50,565 nt of DNA from Flammeovirgaceae bacterium UBA2786. Lineage in GTDB: Bacteria > Bacteroidota > Bacteroidia > Cytophagales > Cyclobacteriaceae. Under the pieces are notes generated by a model. It did no database searches and had not been told where the DNA came from. It was given only the letters and a program-made list of their open reading frames with translations. Numbering within the stretch: the stretch's first letter is position 1; every line of letters begins with the position of its first letter. Location: positions 37,260 through 87,824 of the forward strand of contig DEIA01000058.1 of NCBI GenBank assembly GCA_002352225.1. Direction: 5' to 3'. Both the position numbers and the translations under genes were made by a program. Below are positions 1-7,595 of the stretch, piece by piece.

Positions 1-926
1 GTAAGCAGCGAAGGCACAATATCCCACTTGGCCGAAAACTGAAACAACTGAAAGTAGGACGATACAGGCTGAAAAGAATCGGGACCGTTTGAATTAATAT
101 CAGAAAATTTTCGGCTGGAGGGTGGTTCTAAAGAAAAATTTTCGAACGCAAGTGTTTTGGAGTAATCGAGCATGGAGTCTTCATCGCCACTTAAATCTTT
201 AAACGAAATACCCGAGCCTTCTGCGGCAAGAGCAATATCAAATGTTTCGGCACCCGAGCACATGGCAAACAGATAACCACCACCGGCAGTAAAACCTTTA
301 ATGCGTTTGGCAACAGCCAGCTTCATATCCGTTACGGATGCAAAACCCAGACGTGTTGCGGTCTCCTCCTGAATTTTTGCCTGTATAATAGCAGACTCCC
401 TTCGCATAAACCGGCCGTGTTGCCCCGTAAAGTCTTCATGATGCAAATGCAACCAGTCGAATTTAGCTAACTCATCTTTTAAAATTTCTTCATCGTAAAT
501 AATGGTGTAAGGTATTTCGGCATAATCCAATACCAGAATAACAGCATCAGTTTCGTCATTAATCAATTCATTTTTGGGCGAATATACAGCCACACGCGGA
601 GCGGTTTCTAACCGCACCACATTTAAGTTTGCATCGGGTTTTGCTATTTCAGTTAAGATGGCGTTTGTTTGAGCCGATGAAATAACTTCGTACGAAATGC
701 CGCGTATTTTACATTCCGATAATACCGTGTTATTAAACGGAATTAAAAAACTACCACCCCTGTAATTTAATAACCAATCTACCGGTTCTCCTTCTTTTAA
801 TGTGAAGTAGGCAAGGCCATACGCTTTCAGGTGGTCGCGCTGGTTTTCATCCATCGGCACAAGAATGGAGTTGGCATAACTTGCCTGGGCCGCAATCACC
901 AACACGATAAACCACCACCGTTTCAT
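1..926 (-). CDS. Exported 'asparagine synthetase B'-type protein, partial (C-terminus outside window)
   Basis: The reading frame is open from an ATG at 926 down to base 1, about 308 codons, and runs off the window edge. The N-terminus is a signal peptide (basic MKRWW, hydrophobic stretch, possible cleavage after SYA near residue 18). From memory, Bacteroidota proteins of this kind, with an LKAYGLAY segment and a WLLNYRGGSF segment (about residues 34-60), are labelled asparagine synthetase B. I see neither an N-terminal Cys2 glutaminase nor an ATP-pyrophosphatase motif, so that name is doubtful. Around residue 223 the stretch GGGYLFAMCSGAETF looks like a nucleophile elbow of a class I glutamine amidotransferase-like fold. 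Function is therefore unknown. It is transcribed divergently from arfB. Confidence 0.6.
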   Translation of the reverse strand, partial: MKRWWFIVLVIAAQASYANSILVPMDENQRDHLKAYGLAYFTLKEGEPVDWLLNYRGGSFLIPFNNTVLSECKIRGISYEVISSAQTNAILTEIAKPDANLNVVRLETAPRVAVYSPKNELINDETDAVILVLDYAEIPYTIIYDEEILKDELAKFDWLHLHHEDFTGQHGRFMRRESAIIQAKIQEETATRLGFASVTDMKLAVAKRIKGFTAGGGYLFAMCSGAETFDIALAAEGSGISFKDLSGDEDSMLDYSKTLAFENFSLEPPSSRKFSDINSNGPDSFQPVSSYFQLFQFSAKWDIVPSLL

Positions 927-980
927 ATTCGGAATGTCCGGCTTTTATAGATGAATCGCAAACTGAATTTATAGTTGAAA

Positions 981-1019
981 GACTCCCCTCTCCTCTGGAG
1001 GGGGGCCGGGGGTAAGGTC
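981..1019. repeat. GC-rich palindromic intergenic element, copy A
   Basis: The segment has the form CCCCTCTCC-TCT-GGAGGGG followed by GGCCGGGGGTAAGGT. The two halves can form a hairpin. A related copy lies at 21949-21989 and a shorter, decayed one at 1479-1496. Its position between two divergent promoters and its similarity to the other copies suggest a dispersed intergenic repeat. The element type is known to me from other Bacteroidota genomes, but copy number here cannot be judged from this window. Confidence 0.55.
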
Positions 1020-1033
1020 AACCGATATTCTGT

Positions 1034-1041
1034 TATTTTTG
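1034..1041 (+). promoter_or_regulatory. Putative -7 box of the arfB promoter
   Basis: TATTTTTG fits the Bacteroidota -7 consensus TAnnTTTG and lies 17 nt before the arfB ATG, giving a leader of about 10 nt. No clear -33 TTG is visible at the expected distance. Confidence 0.4.
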
Positions 1042-1057
1042 ACTTAATTATTTTACT

Positions 1058-1471
1058 ATGCACATTAGCGCTTCACAAATCCTTGAACAAATAAAGCCCG
1101 AGTTGCAGTTCAGCGCCTCGCGCAGCAGCGGTCCGGGAGGGCAAAATGTAAACAAGGTAAACTCGCGCATTACACTTTCGTGGAAGGTGAGCCAGTCGGC
1201 ACTTACTGCAGAGGTAAAAGAAGTGATTTTGAAAAAACTTCATTCGCGTATTACTGCCGAGGAGGAACTTCAGATAACCGTGCAGGAAAGCCGGTCGCAA
1301 CTGCAAAACAAAGAAGCTACAATAGCGAAGCTGCACGAGTTGCTTATCAAAGCCTTTGCGCCCCGTAAAGTTCGTAAGCCAACCAAACCGGGCAAAGCAG
1401 CCAAACAGGCGCGGTTAATATCTAAAAAGCAACATGCTGAAAAGAAGAAGTGGAGGCAAAAGCCAGAGTAA
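1058..1471 (+). CDS. arfB: Alternative ribosome-rescue factor ArfB (peptidyl-tRNA hydrolase, YaeJ family)
   Basis: This 137-aa protein has the release-factor catalytic loop GPGGQNVNK, with the GGQ at residues 27-29, followed by the RF-1 domain core and a strongly basic, Lys/Arg-rich tail (from about residue 105). That is the layout of ArfB/ICT1. Members enter the empty mRNA channel of stalled ribosomes with the basic tail and hydrolyse peptidyl-tRNA through the GGQ glutamine. Length matches the family (about 140 aa), and it lacks the codon-recognition domains of RF1/RF2. It is a single gene flanked on both sides by members of an intergenic repeat family. The start is an ATG 17 nt after a TAnnTTTG box. 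Confidence 0.92.
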   Translation: MHISASQILEQIKPELQFSASRSSGPGGQNVNKVNSRITLSWKVSQSALTAEVKEVILKKLHSRITAEEELQITVQESRSQLQNKEATIAKLHELLIKAFAPRKVRKPTKPGKAAKQARLISKKQHAEKKKWRQKPE

Positions 1472-1478
1472 GGCAAAC

Positions 1479-1496
1479 TTTCTCCTTTAGGGGCTG
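1479..1496. repeat. Decayed copy C of the palindromic intergenic element
   Basis: CTTTCTCCTTTAGGGGCT resembles the core of the elements at 981-1019 and 21949-21989 but lacks the full arms. It lies immediately after arfB, so arfB has a copy on each side. The call rests on short similarity only. Confidence 0.3.
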
Positions 1497-1512
1497 ATCA
1501 ATCCGATCCTGC

Positions 1513-1520
1513 TATATTTG
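1513..1520 (+). promoter_or_regulatory. Putative -7 box upstream of the IF-2 N-domain-like gene
   Basis: TATATTTG matches TAnnTTTG exactly and ends 24 nt before the ATG at 1545. The last TTG of the box would be an in-frame start at 1518, but its role as a promoter element makes the ATG the better start. Confidence 0.4.
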
Positions 1521-1544
1521 CGCACTAAACCAGATTTGAATTTT

Positions 1545-2267
1545 ATGCGCCTCGGACAATTAGCCCGAAAACTCTCAGTAAGACCTTCGCAGATTGTTGA
1601 CCTGTTAGCTAAAAGTCAGCAATATTTTGATGAAGGATCAAATGCTAAACTGAATGATGATTTGGTAAAACACATCGTGTTACATTTTGCGCCCGAACGC
1701 CTGGGCGAATTAATGGCGGCACAAAATCAGGAGGCAGAAGAAATAGAAATACAACCCAGGCAGGTTATAGAGGCACTAGAAGAGGTTGAAGAAGAACCAC
1801 AACCCGAACCTGTTGCAGAATCGAATACAGAAGATGTGGCCGAAAGCGAAACCATTCGTGCGCCTAAAGTAGAATTAGCCGGACTGAAAGTGTTAGGCAA
1901 AATAGAATTGCCTGCCCCTCGTAAAAAAGAAGAGCCGGCAACAGATGTAACTCCCCAGGGTGAGCAAAAACCCAGACGCGAACACAAAGACAAACGCAGA
2001 AACCCCGTTGAACGAACAGAGAAAAACTGGCGCAATCCTATTGCACAACAGCGCGAAGCAGAAGCCCGCGAAAAAGAAGAGCGCAGAAAAAGAGCGATTG
2101 AAGAAGAGAAAGAACGCAAACGGATTAATTATCTGAGCAAGCTAAAAGCAACGCAACCGGTTAAAGCTACCCGTATTTATGACGAGCCCACGGAACAAAA
2201 GGAGATAAAACCAGAGAAACAGCCTCGCACCTGGGTGGGCAAATTCTTAAAGTGGCTTAATACCTGA
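1545..2267 (+). CDS. Free-standing IF-2 N-terminal-domain-like protein
   Basis: From the ATG at 1545 the product has 240 aa; an in-frame TTG at 1518 would add nine residues. Residues 1-50 (MRLGQLARKLSVRPSQIVDLL...) look like the IF2_N helical domain found at the start of translation initiation factor IF-2. It is followed by an acidic, Glu/Pro-rich linker, a short conserved-looking piece (LAGLKVLGKIELP) that resembles the linker of Bacteroidota IF-2, a long charged Arg/Glu/Lys coiled region, and a C-terminal aromatic tail (WVGKFLKWLNT). There is no GTPase domain. It may bind ribosome or RNA through the N-domain, but its function is unknown. The similarity is from memory and needs a profile search. 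Confidence 0.65.
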   Translation: MRLGQLARKLSVRPSQIVDLLAKSQQYFDEGSNAKLNDDLVKHIVLHFAPERLGELMAAQNQEAEEIEIQPRQVIEALEEVEEEPQPEPVAESNTEDVAESETIRAPKVELAGLKVLGKIELPAPRKKEEPATDVTPQGEQKPRREHKDKRRNPVERTEKNWRNPIAQQREAEAREKEERRKRAIEEEKERKRINYLSKLKATQPVKATRIYDEPTEQKEIKPEKQPRTWVGKFLKWLNT

Positions 2268-2331
2268 TGAAGCGTTCACCCATTGCACACACAAGCAAGG
2301 CGTGCTACAGTAAACAATAAACAGGCTGCGC

Positions 2332-2502
2332 ATGAAAAAACGCGAGTGTCCATCTTGTGCTATGATGATAGAGGCCAACTGCAAAACATGCCCTATCTGC
2401 AAATATGAATTTCCAAAAACAGACCCAACCGTAAAGTGGATAGCCATTATTCTAATAATTGCTATTCTAATGGGTATTTTCTTTTTGGATTGGTGGTTTT
2501 AA
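2332..2502 (+). CDS. Small zinc-ribbon membrane protein (56 aa)
   Basis: ATG at 2332, TAA ending at 2502. The N-terminal half carries C6-P-S-C9 and C17-K-T-C-P-I-C23, a four-to-five cysteine knuckle pattern typical of small zinc ribbons. Residues 36-54 are strongly hydrophobic (IAIILIIAILMGIFFLDWWF end) and form one membrane helix. It starts 64 nt after the IF-2 N-like gene on the same strand, so the two may be cotranscribed. Function is not recognised; such tiny ribbon-plus-helix proteins are common and poorly studied. Confidence 0.65.
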   Translation: MKKRECPSCAMMIEANCKTCPICKYEFPKTDPTVKWIAIILIIAILMGIFFLDWWF

Positions 2503-2657
2503 AAGAGGGTTGGTGTAGTAAGCAAGTCAATAAACAAAGGGTTATACAGAGTCCGTTCTATTAACCATTTATTGAAATTTTGATGCAAAAGGTACACTAT
2601 TGCTTTTTTTGCTGCCCGGATTTTTCATAGATGAATAATGCCCAATATATTTACCCC

Positions 2658-3068
2658 ATGAAAAAGTTGGTTTTTATAATTGATGACGACCCCGTGTATC
2701 TGAATTTTATGAAAGGGCATTTTAAACAAATGCCGGATTTTGAAACGCGTGTGTTTCAATCGGGGCCCGAAGGGATTGCTGCATTAGACCAGACCAAACC
2801 CTATCTGATTATTCTGGATCACTTGTTTACGAATGCTCCTGATAAAACCGGACTGGACTACCTGAAAGAAATTCGCAAAAAGCAATCCGGTGTGCCTGTT
2901 ATTTACATTACCGGATTGAATGATGAGAACCTGAAAGTAAAGACAAAAAAATTGAAAGTAGCCGATCATATTCTAAAGAATGATGCCTTTCTGGTACACT
3001 TGCGCACGGCCATGGATAAATTGAACAAGCCCCAAACAGGAATTCTGGGCAAGCTTTTCAAGAAATAG
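2658..3068 (+). CDS. Single-domain response regulator (CheY-like receiver)
   Basis: Starting at the ATG at 2658 (MKKLVFIIDDD), the protein has 136 aa and is nearly all receiver domain. Visible are the acidic triad DDD at residues 9-11, the phospho-acceptor Asp54 in IILDHLF, Thr85 in YITG and Lys107 in HILK. No output domain follows, only a short basic tail. An upstream in-frame ATG at 2631 adds nine residues without family support. No histidine kinase lies nearby, so its partner is elsewhere. It lies 30 nt before the oxidoreductase gene and could be cotranscribed with it. Confidence 0.85.
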   Translation: MKKLVFIIDDDPVYLNFMKGHFKQMPDFETRVFQSGPEGIAALDQTKPYLIILDHLFTNAPDKTGLDYLKEIRKKQSGVPVIYITGLNDENLKVKTKKLKVADHILKNDAFLVHLRTAMDKLNKPQTGILGKLFKK

Positions 3069-3098
3069 CACGTAACTTTACGATCAACGTTACGCAGC

Positions 3099-4076
3099 GT
3101 GAAGGCATTGATTTGTCGTGAATACGGATTACCGCTTACCCTACAGGTTGAGGAAGTGGCTACACCCACGATAGAACCAGACGAAGTGTTGGTAAAAGTT
3201 TTGTATTGCGGAGTAAACTTTCCGGATACACTTATCATTCAGAATAAATATCAATTTAAAGCACCCCTTCCTTTTACGCCTGGAAGCGAAATAACCGGAA
3301 TAGTAACGGCTGTAGGCAAAGAAGTTATACATGTAAAACCAGGCGATCGTGTAGCGGGTATATGCAGATGGGGCGGCTTTGCAGAATTTGCTGCCATAAA
3401 ATCGACACATGTGTTTGTGTTGTCTGCAAACATTGATCTTAAGCTGGCAGCAGCAACGCTTTACAATTATGCTACATCCTATCATGCATTAAAAGATCGC
3501 GCACAACTAAAGCCTGGCGAGAAATTGTTAGTGCTGGGGGCAGCGGGCGGGGTGGGCCTGGCCGCGCTTGAGTTAGGCAAACTTATGGGGGCCACTGTTA
3601 TAGCGGCAGCTTCAACAGATGAAAAATTAAATCTGTGCAACCAAAAAGGAGCCGATTCTTTAATCAACTATGCAACCCACAATCTGAGAGAATTGGTAAA
3701 GGAGATAACAAATGGTGCAGGCGTAAATGTAGTCTTTGATCCGGCAGGAGGTGCGCTTGCCGAAAACGCCTTACGAAGCATGGCATGGCGTGGGCGATAT
3801 CTGGTAGTGGGTTTTGCTTCGGGAACTATACCAGCCTTTCCTGCAAATGTTCCATTATTAAAAGGAGCATCTGTTATAGGTGTTTTTTGGAGTGGCTTTG
3901 CCGCGAAAGAACCAATGCAAAACGCAACCAACATTAAACAGTTAATAGCATGGTTGGCCGAAGGAAAAATTAAACAAGAGATTTACAAAACGTATTCGCT
4001 GCCCGAAGCTCCGCAAGCCCTGCAAGCCCTTATGGATAGAAAAGTTTTAGGAAAGGCAATTGTACAGGTTACATGA
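3099..4076 (+). CDS. NADPH:quinone oxidoreductase family (zinc-independent MDR)
   Basis: 325 aa, starting at GTG 3099. The N-terminal GroES-like fold contains LVKVLYCGVNFPDTLI and PGSEITGIV, and the Rossmann nucleotide-binding glycine motif GAAGGVG is at residues 147-153. Structural-zinc cysteines of alcohol dehydrogenases are absent, which points to the quinone oxidoreductase (Qor) branch using NADPH. Typical length is 320-330 aa, so it is complete. The next gene (FKBP) converges on it and a shared hairpin terminator separates them. Substrate cannot be told from sequence. Confidence 0.85.
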   Translation: MKALICREYGLPLTLQVEEVATPTIEPDEVLVKVLYCGVNFPDTLIIQNKYQFKAPLPFTPGSEITGIVTAVGKEVIHVKPGDRVAGICRWGGFAEFAAIKSTHVFVLSANIDLKLAAATLYNYATSYHALKDRAQLKPGEKLLVLGAAGGVGLAALELGKLMGATVIAAASTDEKLNLCNQKGADSLINYATHNLRELVKEITNGAGVNVVFDPAGGALAENALRSMAWRGRYLVVGFASGTIPAFPANVPLLKGASVIGVFWSGFAAKEPMQNATNIKQLIAWLAEGKIKQEIYKTYSLPEAPQALQALMDRKVLGKAIVQVT

Positions 4077-4090
4077 AGCAATTTGAAAGA

Positions 4091-4124
4091 GGCGTTCAGA
4101 TCCTTTAAAAGGTACATGAACGCC
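4091..4124. terminator. Bidirectional hairpin between convergent genes
   Basis: GGCGTTCA at 4091-4098 pairs with TGAACGCC at 4117-4124, enclosing a second small inverted repeat (CCTTT / AAAGG). It lies 14 nt after the oxidoreductase stop and 11 nt after the stop of the opposite FKBP gene. The downstream tract (TTGCCATTTTC) is only moderately T-rich. Confidence 0.6.
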
Positions 4125-4134
4125 TTGCCATTTT

Positions 4135-4881
4135 CTAATTCACTTTAATCAACTCCACTTCAAACACTAAAACCGAGTTGGGAGGAATCTGACCCCCGCC
4201 TTGTTCTCCATAGCCTAGTTCAGAAGGAATATACAGCATCCACTTATCTCCTTCCCGCATCAATTGCAAAGCCTCTGTCCAGCCACCAATAACTTCGTTT
4301 ACACCAAAAGTTGCAGGCTCACCCCGTTCAACCGAACTATCAAAAGGAGTTCCGTCAATTAATTTGCCAGTATAGTGTACCGTTACCTGGCTGGTTGCAG
4401 TTGCTTTTTTTCCAGTACCCGGTGAAATGACTTTGTATTGCAAGCCACTTGGGGTTTCGGTTACACCCGCTTTAGTTTTATTTTCGGCCAGAAAGGCAAG
4501 GCCTTCTGCTTTGGCTTTTGCAATTTTAGCTTCCATAGCTTGTTGCATATATACCTGCACAAACATAGCGGCATCTTGTGGCTGCAATTGCAACGAGTCG
4601 TTAGTAAACACATCGCCTATGCCAATGGTTAACGATTCATAATCGAGCGAATCGCCTCCCTGCATTTTAAGGTTTTTAGAAACCAGCACACCCAACGCGT
4701 AGCTTGCCTTTTTGTGAGGGTCGCTCAGATCGGCCCCCTTGTCTTTTTTAAGATCTTCAATCTGTGCTTTTAATAATTCAACTTCGGCAGCAAGCAATTT
4801 TGTTTTGGCTACCAGTTCCTTTTTAGATTGAGCATGTACCAAAGCACTGCAAAACAATAGGGGTAAAATCAGAAATTTCAT
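4135..4881 (-). CDS. Exported FKBP-type peptidyl-prolyl cis-trans isomerase (FkpA/Mip-like)
   Basis: 248 aa with a signal peptide (cleavage likely after VHA, residue 17), a coiled-coil helical dimerisation region (residues 20-145, including DPHKKASYALGV typical of FkpA/Mip N-domains), and a C-terminal FKBP domain (about 150-246). The FKBP core shows VHYTGKLIDGTPFDSS, the conserved VIGGWTEAL segment and IPSELGYGE. It catalyses proline isomerisation in the periplasm and assists folding of envelope proteins. It is monocistronic, divergent from the aminotransferase gene and convergent with the oxidoreductase. Confidence 0.93.
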   Translation of the reverse strand: MKFLILPLLFCSALVHAQSKKELVAKTKLLAAEVELLKAQIEDLKKDKGADLSDPHKKASYALGVLVSKNLKMQGGDSLDYESLTIGIGDVFTNDSLQLQPQDAAMFVQVYMQQAMEAKIAKAKAEGLAFLAENKTKAGVTETPSGLQYKVISPGTGKKATATSQVTVHYTGKLIDGTPFDSSVERGEPATFGVNEVIGGWTEALQLMREGDKWMLYIPSELGYGEQGGGQIPPNSVLVFEVELIKVN

Positions 4882-4941
4882 TTTCGTGTAAATTTTAACG
4901 ATGCAAAGAAACGAAAACTACACAAAGAATAAATTGTTGGT

Positions 4942-4949
4942 TAGCTTTG
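4942..4949 (+). promoter_or_regulatory. Putative -7 box of the aminotransferase gene
   Basis: TAGCTTTG is an exact TAnnTTTG match 21 nt before the ATG at 4971. It fits a leader of about 15 nt. The -33 element is unclear. Confidence 0.4.
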
Positions 4950-4970
4950 GTTTGTTAAATCACTAAAACG

Positions 4971-6230
4971 ATGGACAAGCGTACCTTTCTCAGAAACCTG
5001 GGGTTACTTTCACTTAGCGGATTACCCGTGTGGGATGCGCTGGCTAAAGCAAACGAGAGCACATCGCACCTCTCGGCTGTAGAGGTGGCTGGTGATGAGG
5101 ATTTTTGGGAAACTATACGGGGTAGTTATAAACTAAAACCAGATTACATTAATCTGGAAAACGGATATTATTGTTTTCTGCCGCAGGAAACGCTGGAGCA
5201 CTACATTAATCACGTACGCGAAATAAATTACCAGGGCTCGTACTACATGCGTACCGTGCAGTGGGACAATAAGAAAAAAATGGCTGCTAAGCTTGCTGAG
5301 CTGGCAGGTTGTTCAACAGAAGAATTGATCATTACCCGAAACACAACCGAATCATTAGATATGATAATTGGGGGTATGCATTGGAAGGCGGGTGATGAGG
5401 CCGTGATGGCCGAACAAGATTATGGCTCTATGCTGAACCATTTTAAACTAATGGAGAAGAAGCATGGTGTGGTAAACAAAATTGTTTCAGTCCCTAATCA
5501 TCCAAAATCCGATGAAGAGATTGTAAAACTTTATGAGCGTGCCATTACGCCAAAGACAAAACTGTTGATGGTTTGCCACATGATTAATATTACAGGCCAT
5601 ATTTTACCGGTTCGAAAAATCTGCGACATGGCCCATTCAAAGGGCGTTGAGGTAATGGTGGATGGAGCCCATGCATTTGCCCATCTTAATTTTTCTATTC
5701 CTGATTTAGGATGCGATTATTATGGGGCAAGCCTGCACAAGTGGTTAAGTGTACCACTTGGGGCAGGTATCTTGTATGTAAAGAAAGGCAAGGCTGCCAA
5801 TGTTTGGCCATTGCTGGCTTCTGGTAATCCAAACGCAAACGATATATACAGCTTAAATCAAACCGGAACACACCCGGTATATACCGATCTGGCGATAGCC
5901 AACGCCATAGATTTTTATTTGAAAATTGGCCGCGACCGTAAGGAGGAGCGATTGCGATATCTTCAAACCTATTGGACCAGCCAGGTGCGTAATCTTTCGC
6001 ACATACAGGTAAATACCCCTGAGGACACGAAACGCCATGCCGGTATTGGCAACGTAGGGGTAAAGGGAATGAAACCGCAGGAGCTGGCAGACACACTGTT
6101 TAAGAAATACAAAATCTACACGGTAGCTATTGATGGAGCAGGGGTACACGGTTGCCGCATTACGCCAAATGTTTACACCACTACAAAAGAACTTGATGCT
6201 TTTGTAGCAGCCCTGAAAGACCTGGGATAA
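4971..6230 (+). CDS. Exported PLP-dependent class V aminotransferase / isopenicillin N epimerase-like
   Basis: 419 aa. The first 26 residues form a Tat-like signal (KRTFLRNLGLLSLSG; a Lys-Arg instead of Arg-Arg pair). The fold-type I core follows: NTTESLD (about 124-130), the cofactor Asp231 in MVDGAHAFAH, and the Schiff-base Lys257 in GASLHKWL. The order matches the class V / cysteine desulfurase-like group, nearest in style to isopenicillin N epimerase-like proteins. It lacks an obvious active-site Cys loop of true cysteine desulfurases. Substrate is unknown. Tat export would fit a PLP enzyme folded in the cytoplasm before transport. Confidence 0.85.
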   Translation: MDKRTFLRNLGLLSLSGLPVWDALAKANESTSHLSAVEVAGDEDFWETIRGSYKLKPDYINLENGYYCFLPQETLEHYINHVREINYQGSYYMRTVQWDNKKKMAAKLAELAGCSTEELIITRNTTESLDMIIGGMHWKAGDEAVMAEQDYGSMLNHFKLMEKKHGVVNKIVSVPNHPKSDEEIVKLYERAITPKTKLLMVCHMINITGHILPVRKICDMAHSKGVEVMVDGAHAFAHLNFSIPDLGCDYYGASLHKWLSVPLGAGILYVKKGKAANVWPLLASGNPNANDIYSLNQTGTHPVYTDLAIANAIDFYLKIGRDRKEERLRYLQTYWTSQVRNLSHIQVNTPEDTKRHAGIGNVGVKGMKPQELADTLFKKYKIYTVAIDGAGVHGCRITPNVYTTTKELDAFVAALKDLG

Positions 6231-6359
6231 ACCCTCTTTTTGGCAGAATTTAAGGGGGGGGTGTTAGCCACAGGTTAACATTAAGTTAATTACTGGCTTA
6301 CCTGTTGAACCACAGGGTATTAATTTACGTTATTTGTACTAACAACAACCACTACTTGT

Positions 6360-6566
6360 ATGTTACAGTCACCAAAACTGGCTATCCTGCAAAGTCTGGA
6401 TACTATGGACAAGGTGCAAATGGAAGAGGTGCTCAACTACATTAAGGGCATTCTTAACCAGCCGGAAAAAACTTCGGATTACAAAAGCTTCAAGAAAGAA
6501 GCGATGAAGGAAATCCGAAAGGCATTGCGCCAGGAAAATGGTAAGAAGCTGCGGTTAGCTGTGTAA
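6360..6566 (+). CDS. Conserved-looking small helical protein (68 aa)
   Basis: The short ORF begins at ATG 6360 and is rich in Lys, Glu and Leu. Predicted structure is helical throughout (MDKVQMEEVLNYIKGIL and FKKEAMKEIRKALRQE), resembling small antitoxin-like or regulatory proteins that bind DNA or a partner, but no named domain is recognised. No toxin-like ORF follows in the next 130 bases. A TTATTTG stretch 25-30 bases upstream could be its -7 element. Confidence 0.45.
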   Translation: MLQSPKLAILQSLDTMDKVQMEEVLNYIKGILNQPEKTSDYKSFKKEAMKEIRKALRQENGKKLRLAV

Positions 6567-6589
6567 CCCAACTGCACTTCACCGCATCA

Positions 6590-6610
6590 CAGGTGGCTCA
6601 TACGCACCTG
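6590..6610. other. Small inverted repeat after the 68-aa gene
   Basis: CAGGTG at 6590-6595 pairs with CACCTG at 6605-6610 around a 9-nt loop. No T-run follows, so it is a weak terminator candidate at best. Confidence 0.25.
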
Positions 6611-6649
6611 ATAGAATATTCTTCCCTCTTGAAATTTTAGATTACCGAA

Positions 6650-6682
6650 TTGTTAGGACAGGTTGACCTACTTATAACTTTT
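6650..6682 (+). promoter_or_regulatory. Putative promoter of the 296-aa secreted protein gene
   Basis: TTG at 6650-6652 and TAACTTTT at 6675-6682 are spaced by 22 nt, near the Bacteroidota TTG / TAnnTTTG pattern. The gene ATG is 18 nt downstream. Confidence 0.35.
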
Positions 6683-6699
6683 CATGAGTATTTTTAACC

Positions 6700-7590
6700 A
6701 TGCGCTTGTTACATACAATAGGATTAATTTTGATGGCCGAACTGACCGTTGCATTTCCTTGTCAGAAATACAAGTTTGACTTTGGAGAAAAATGCTCACA
6801 GGGAAGTTTGTTGATCTCCTGGTCCTATAACACCGGATTTAATCGCTGTGGTGATTTTTATAATGAAGACATAAAGGTAAAACAATTTGTTATCAAAATT
6901 GTGGACATGTTTGATAACGTACTTGTTGAAGAAACGATACAAGGGAATAAGTATTACTTGGCTATAAGTAAAGAGGAACCACGATTTTTTTATGTGAGTG
7001 AACCAGGGGGAAAGGAGCAATTTGAAATTCTTCTGTTTGAAAGAAATTCTTTCCCTAAATTTTCTTCAATGGATTCAGTTAGTTACCATCTTTTAAGTGG
7101 AAACTTTTACAATGCACAATATCTTATGGATAAGATGGGAATCCCGCTACAAGACACCATTAAAAAACTGCATAAAGATTTGTTTCCTGAATTTTATCCG
7201 GATACAAAGAATTTCTTCAATCATTATTACAATTCTCAAACAAATGAGCTTATAAAAATGCCATATATATCAGGTGTTGATATTTTTTTAAACGAGATCG
7301 GCAAGGCCTTGAAGGGAAGTAATAAACAAGGAACGGTTTGGGTGTGGGCACAAATTTCTGCTAATAACGAATTGATTGACTACGAGGTGCTGCCTGAGGA
7401 AAATAAAATCAGTATAGAAAACTCTATTCACAAACTAAAATTTGATAATCAGAGTGGTCATTCTTCTTATGTACTTTTAATAGTAACAATCGATAAAAGG
7501 AGGCTACTATTGTTTAATAGACGCGCATTGACGAATCCATCAAGCCCTACGTTTAAGAGCAAGTTTCGATATTGGGGTCCTGTCCACTAA
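6700..7590 (+). CDS. Secreted protein of unknown function, possible TonB-C-like C-terminal domain
   Basis: 296 aa with an N-terminal signal peptide (cleavage near residue 18, after TVA). Three cysteines follow within the first 50 residues of the mature region. The middle is unrecognised. The C-terminal third (from GTVWVWAQISANNELIDYEV to KLKFD) has a pattern reminiscent of the TonB C-terminal fold used in many Bacteroidota periplasmic proteins, but this is weak. The coding sequence looks more A/T-rich than its neighbours, a possible sign of recent acquisition. It ends 5 nt before the stop of the convergent rluD-like gene, with no terminator between them. Confidence 0.55.
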   Translation: MRLLHTIGLILMAELTVAFPCQKYKFDFGEKCSQGSLLISWSYNTGFNRCGDFYNEDIKVKQFVIKIVDMFDNVLVEETIQGNKYYLAISKEEPRFFYVSEPGGKEQFEILLFERNSFPKFSSMDSVSYHLLSGNFYNAQYLMDKMGIPLQDTIKKLHKDLFPEFYPDTKNFFNHYYNSQTNELIKMPYISGVDIFLNEIGKALKGSNKQGTVWVWAQISANNELIDYEVLPEENKISIENSIHKLKFDNQSGHSSYVLLIVTIDKRRLLLFNRRALTNPSSPTFKSKFRYWGPVH

Positions 7591-7595
7591 AGTGC

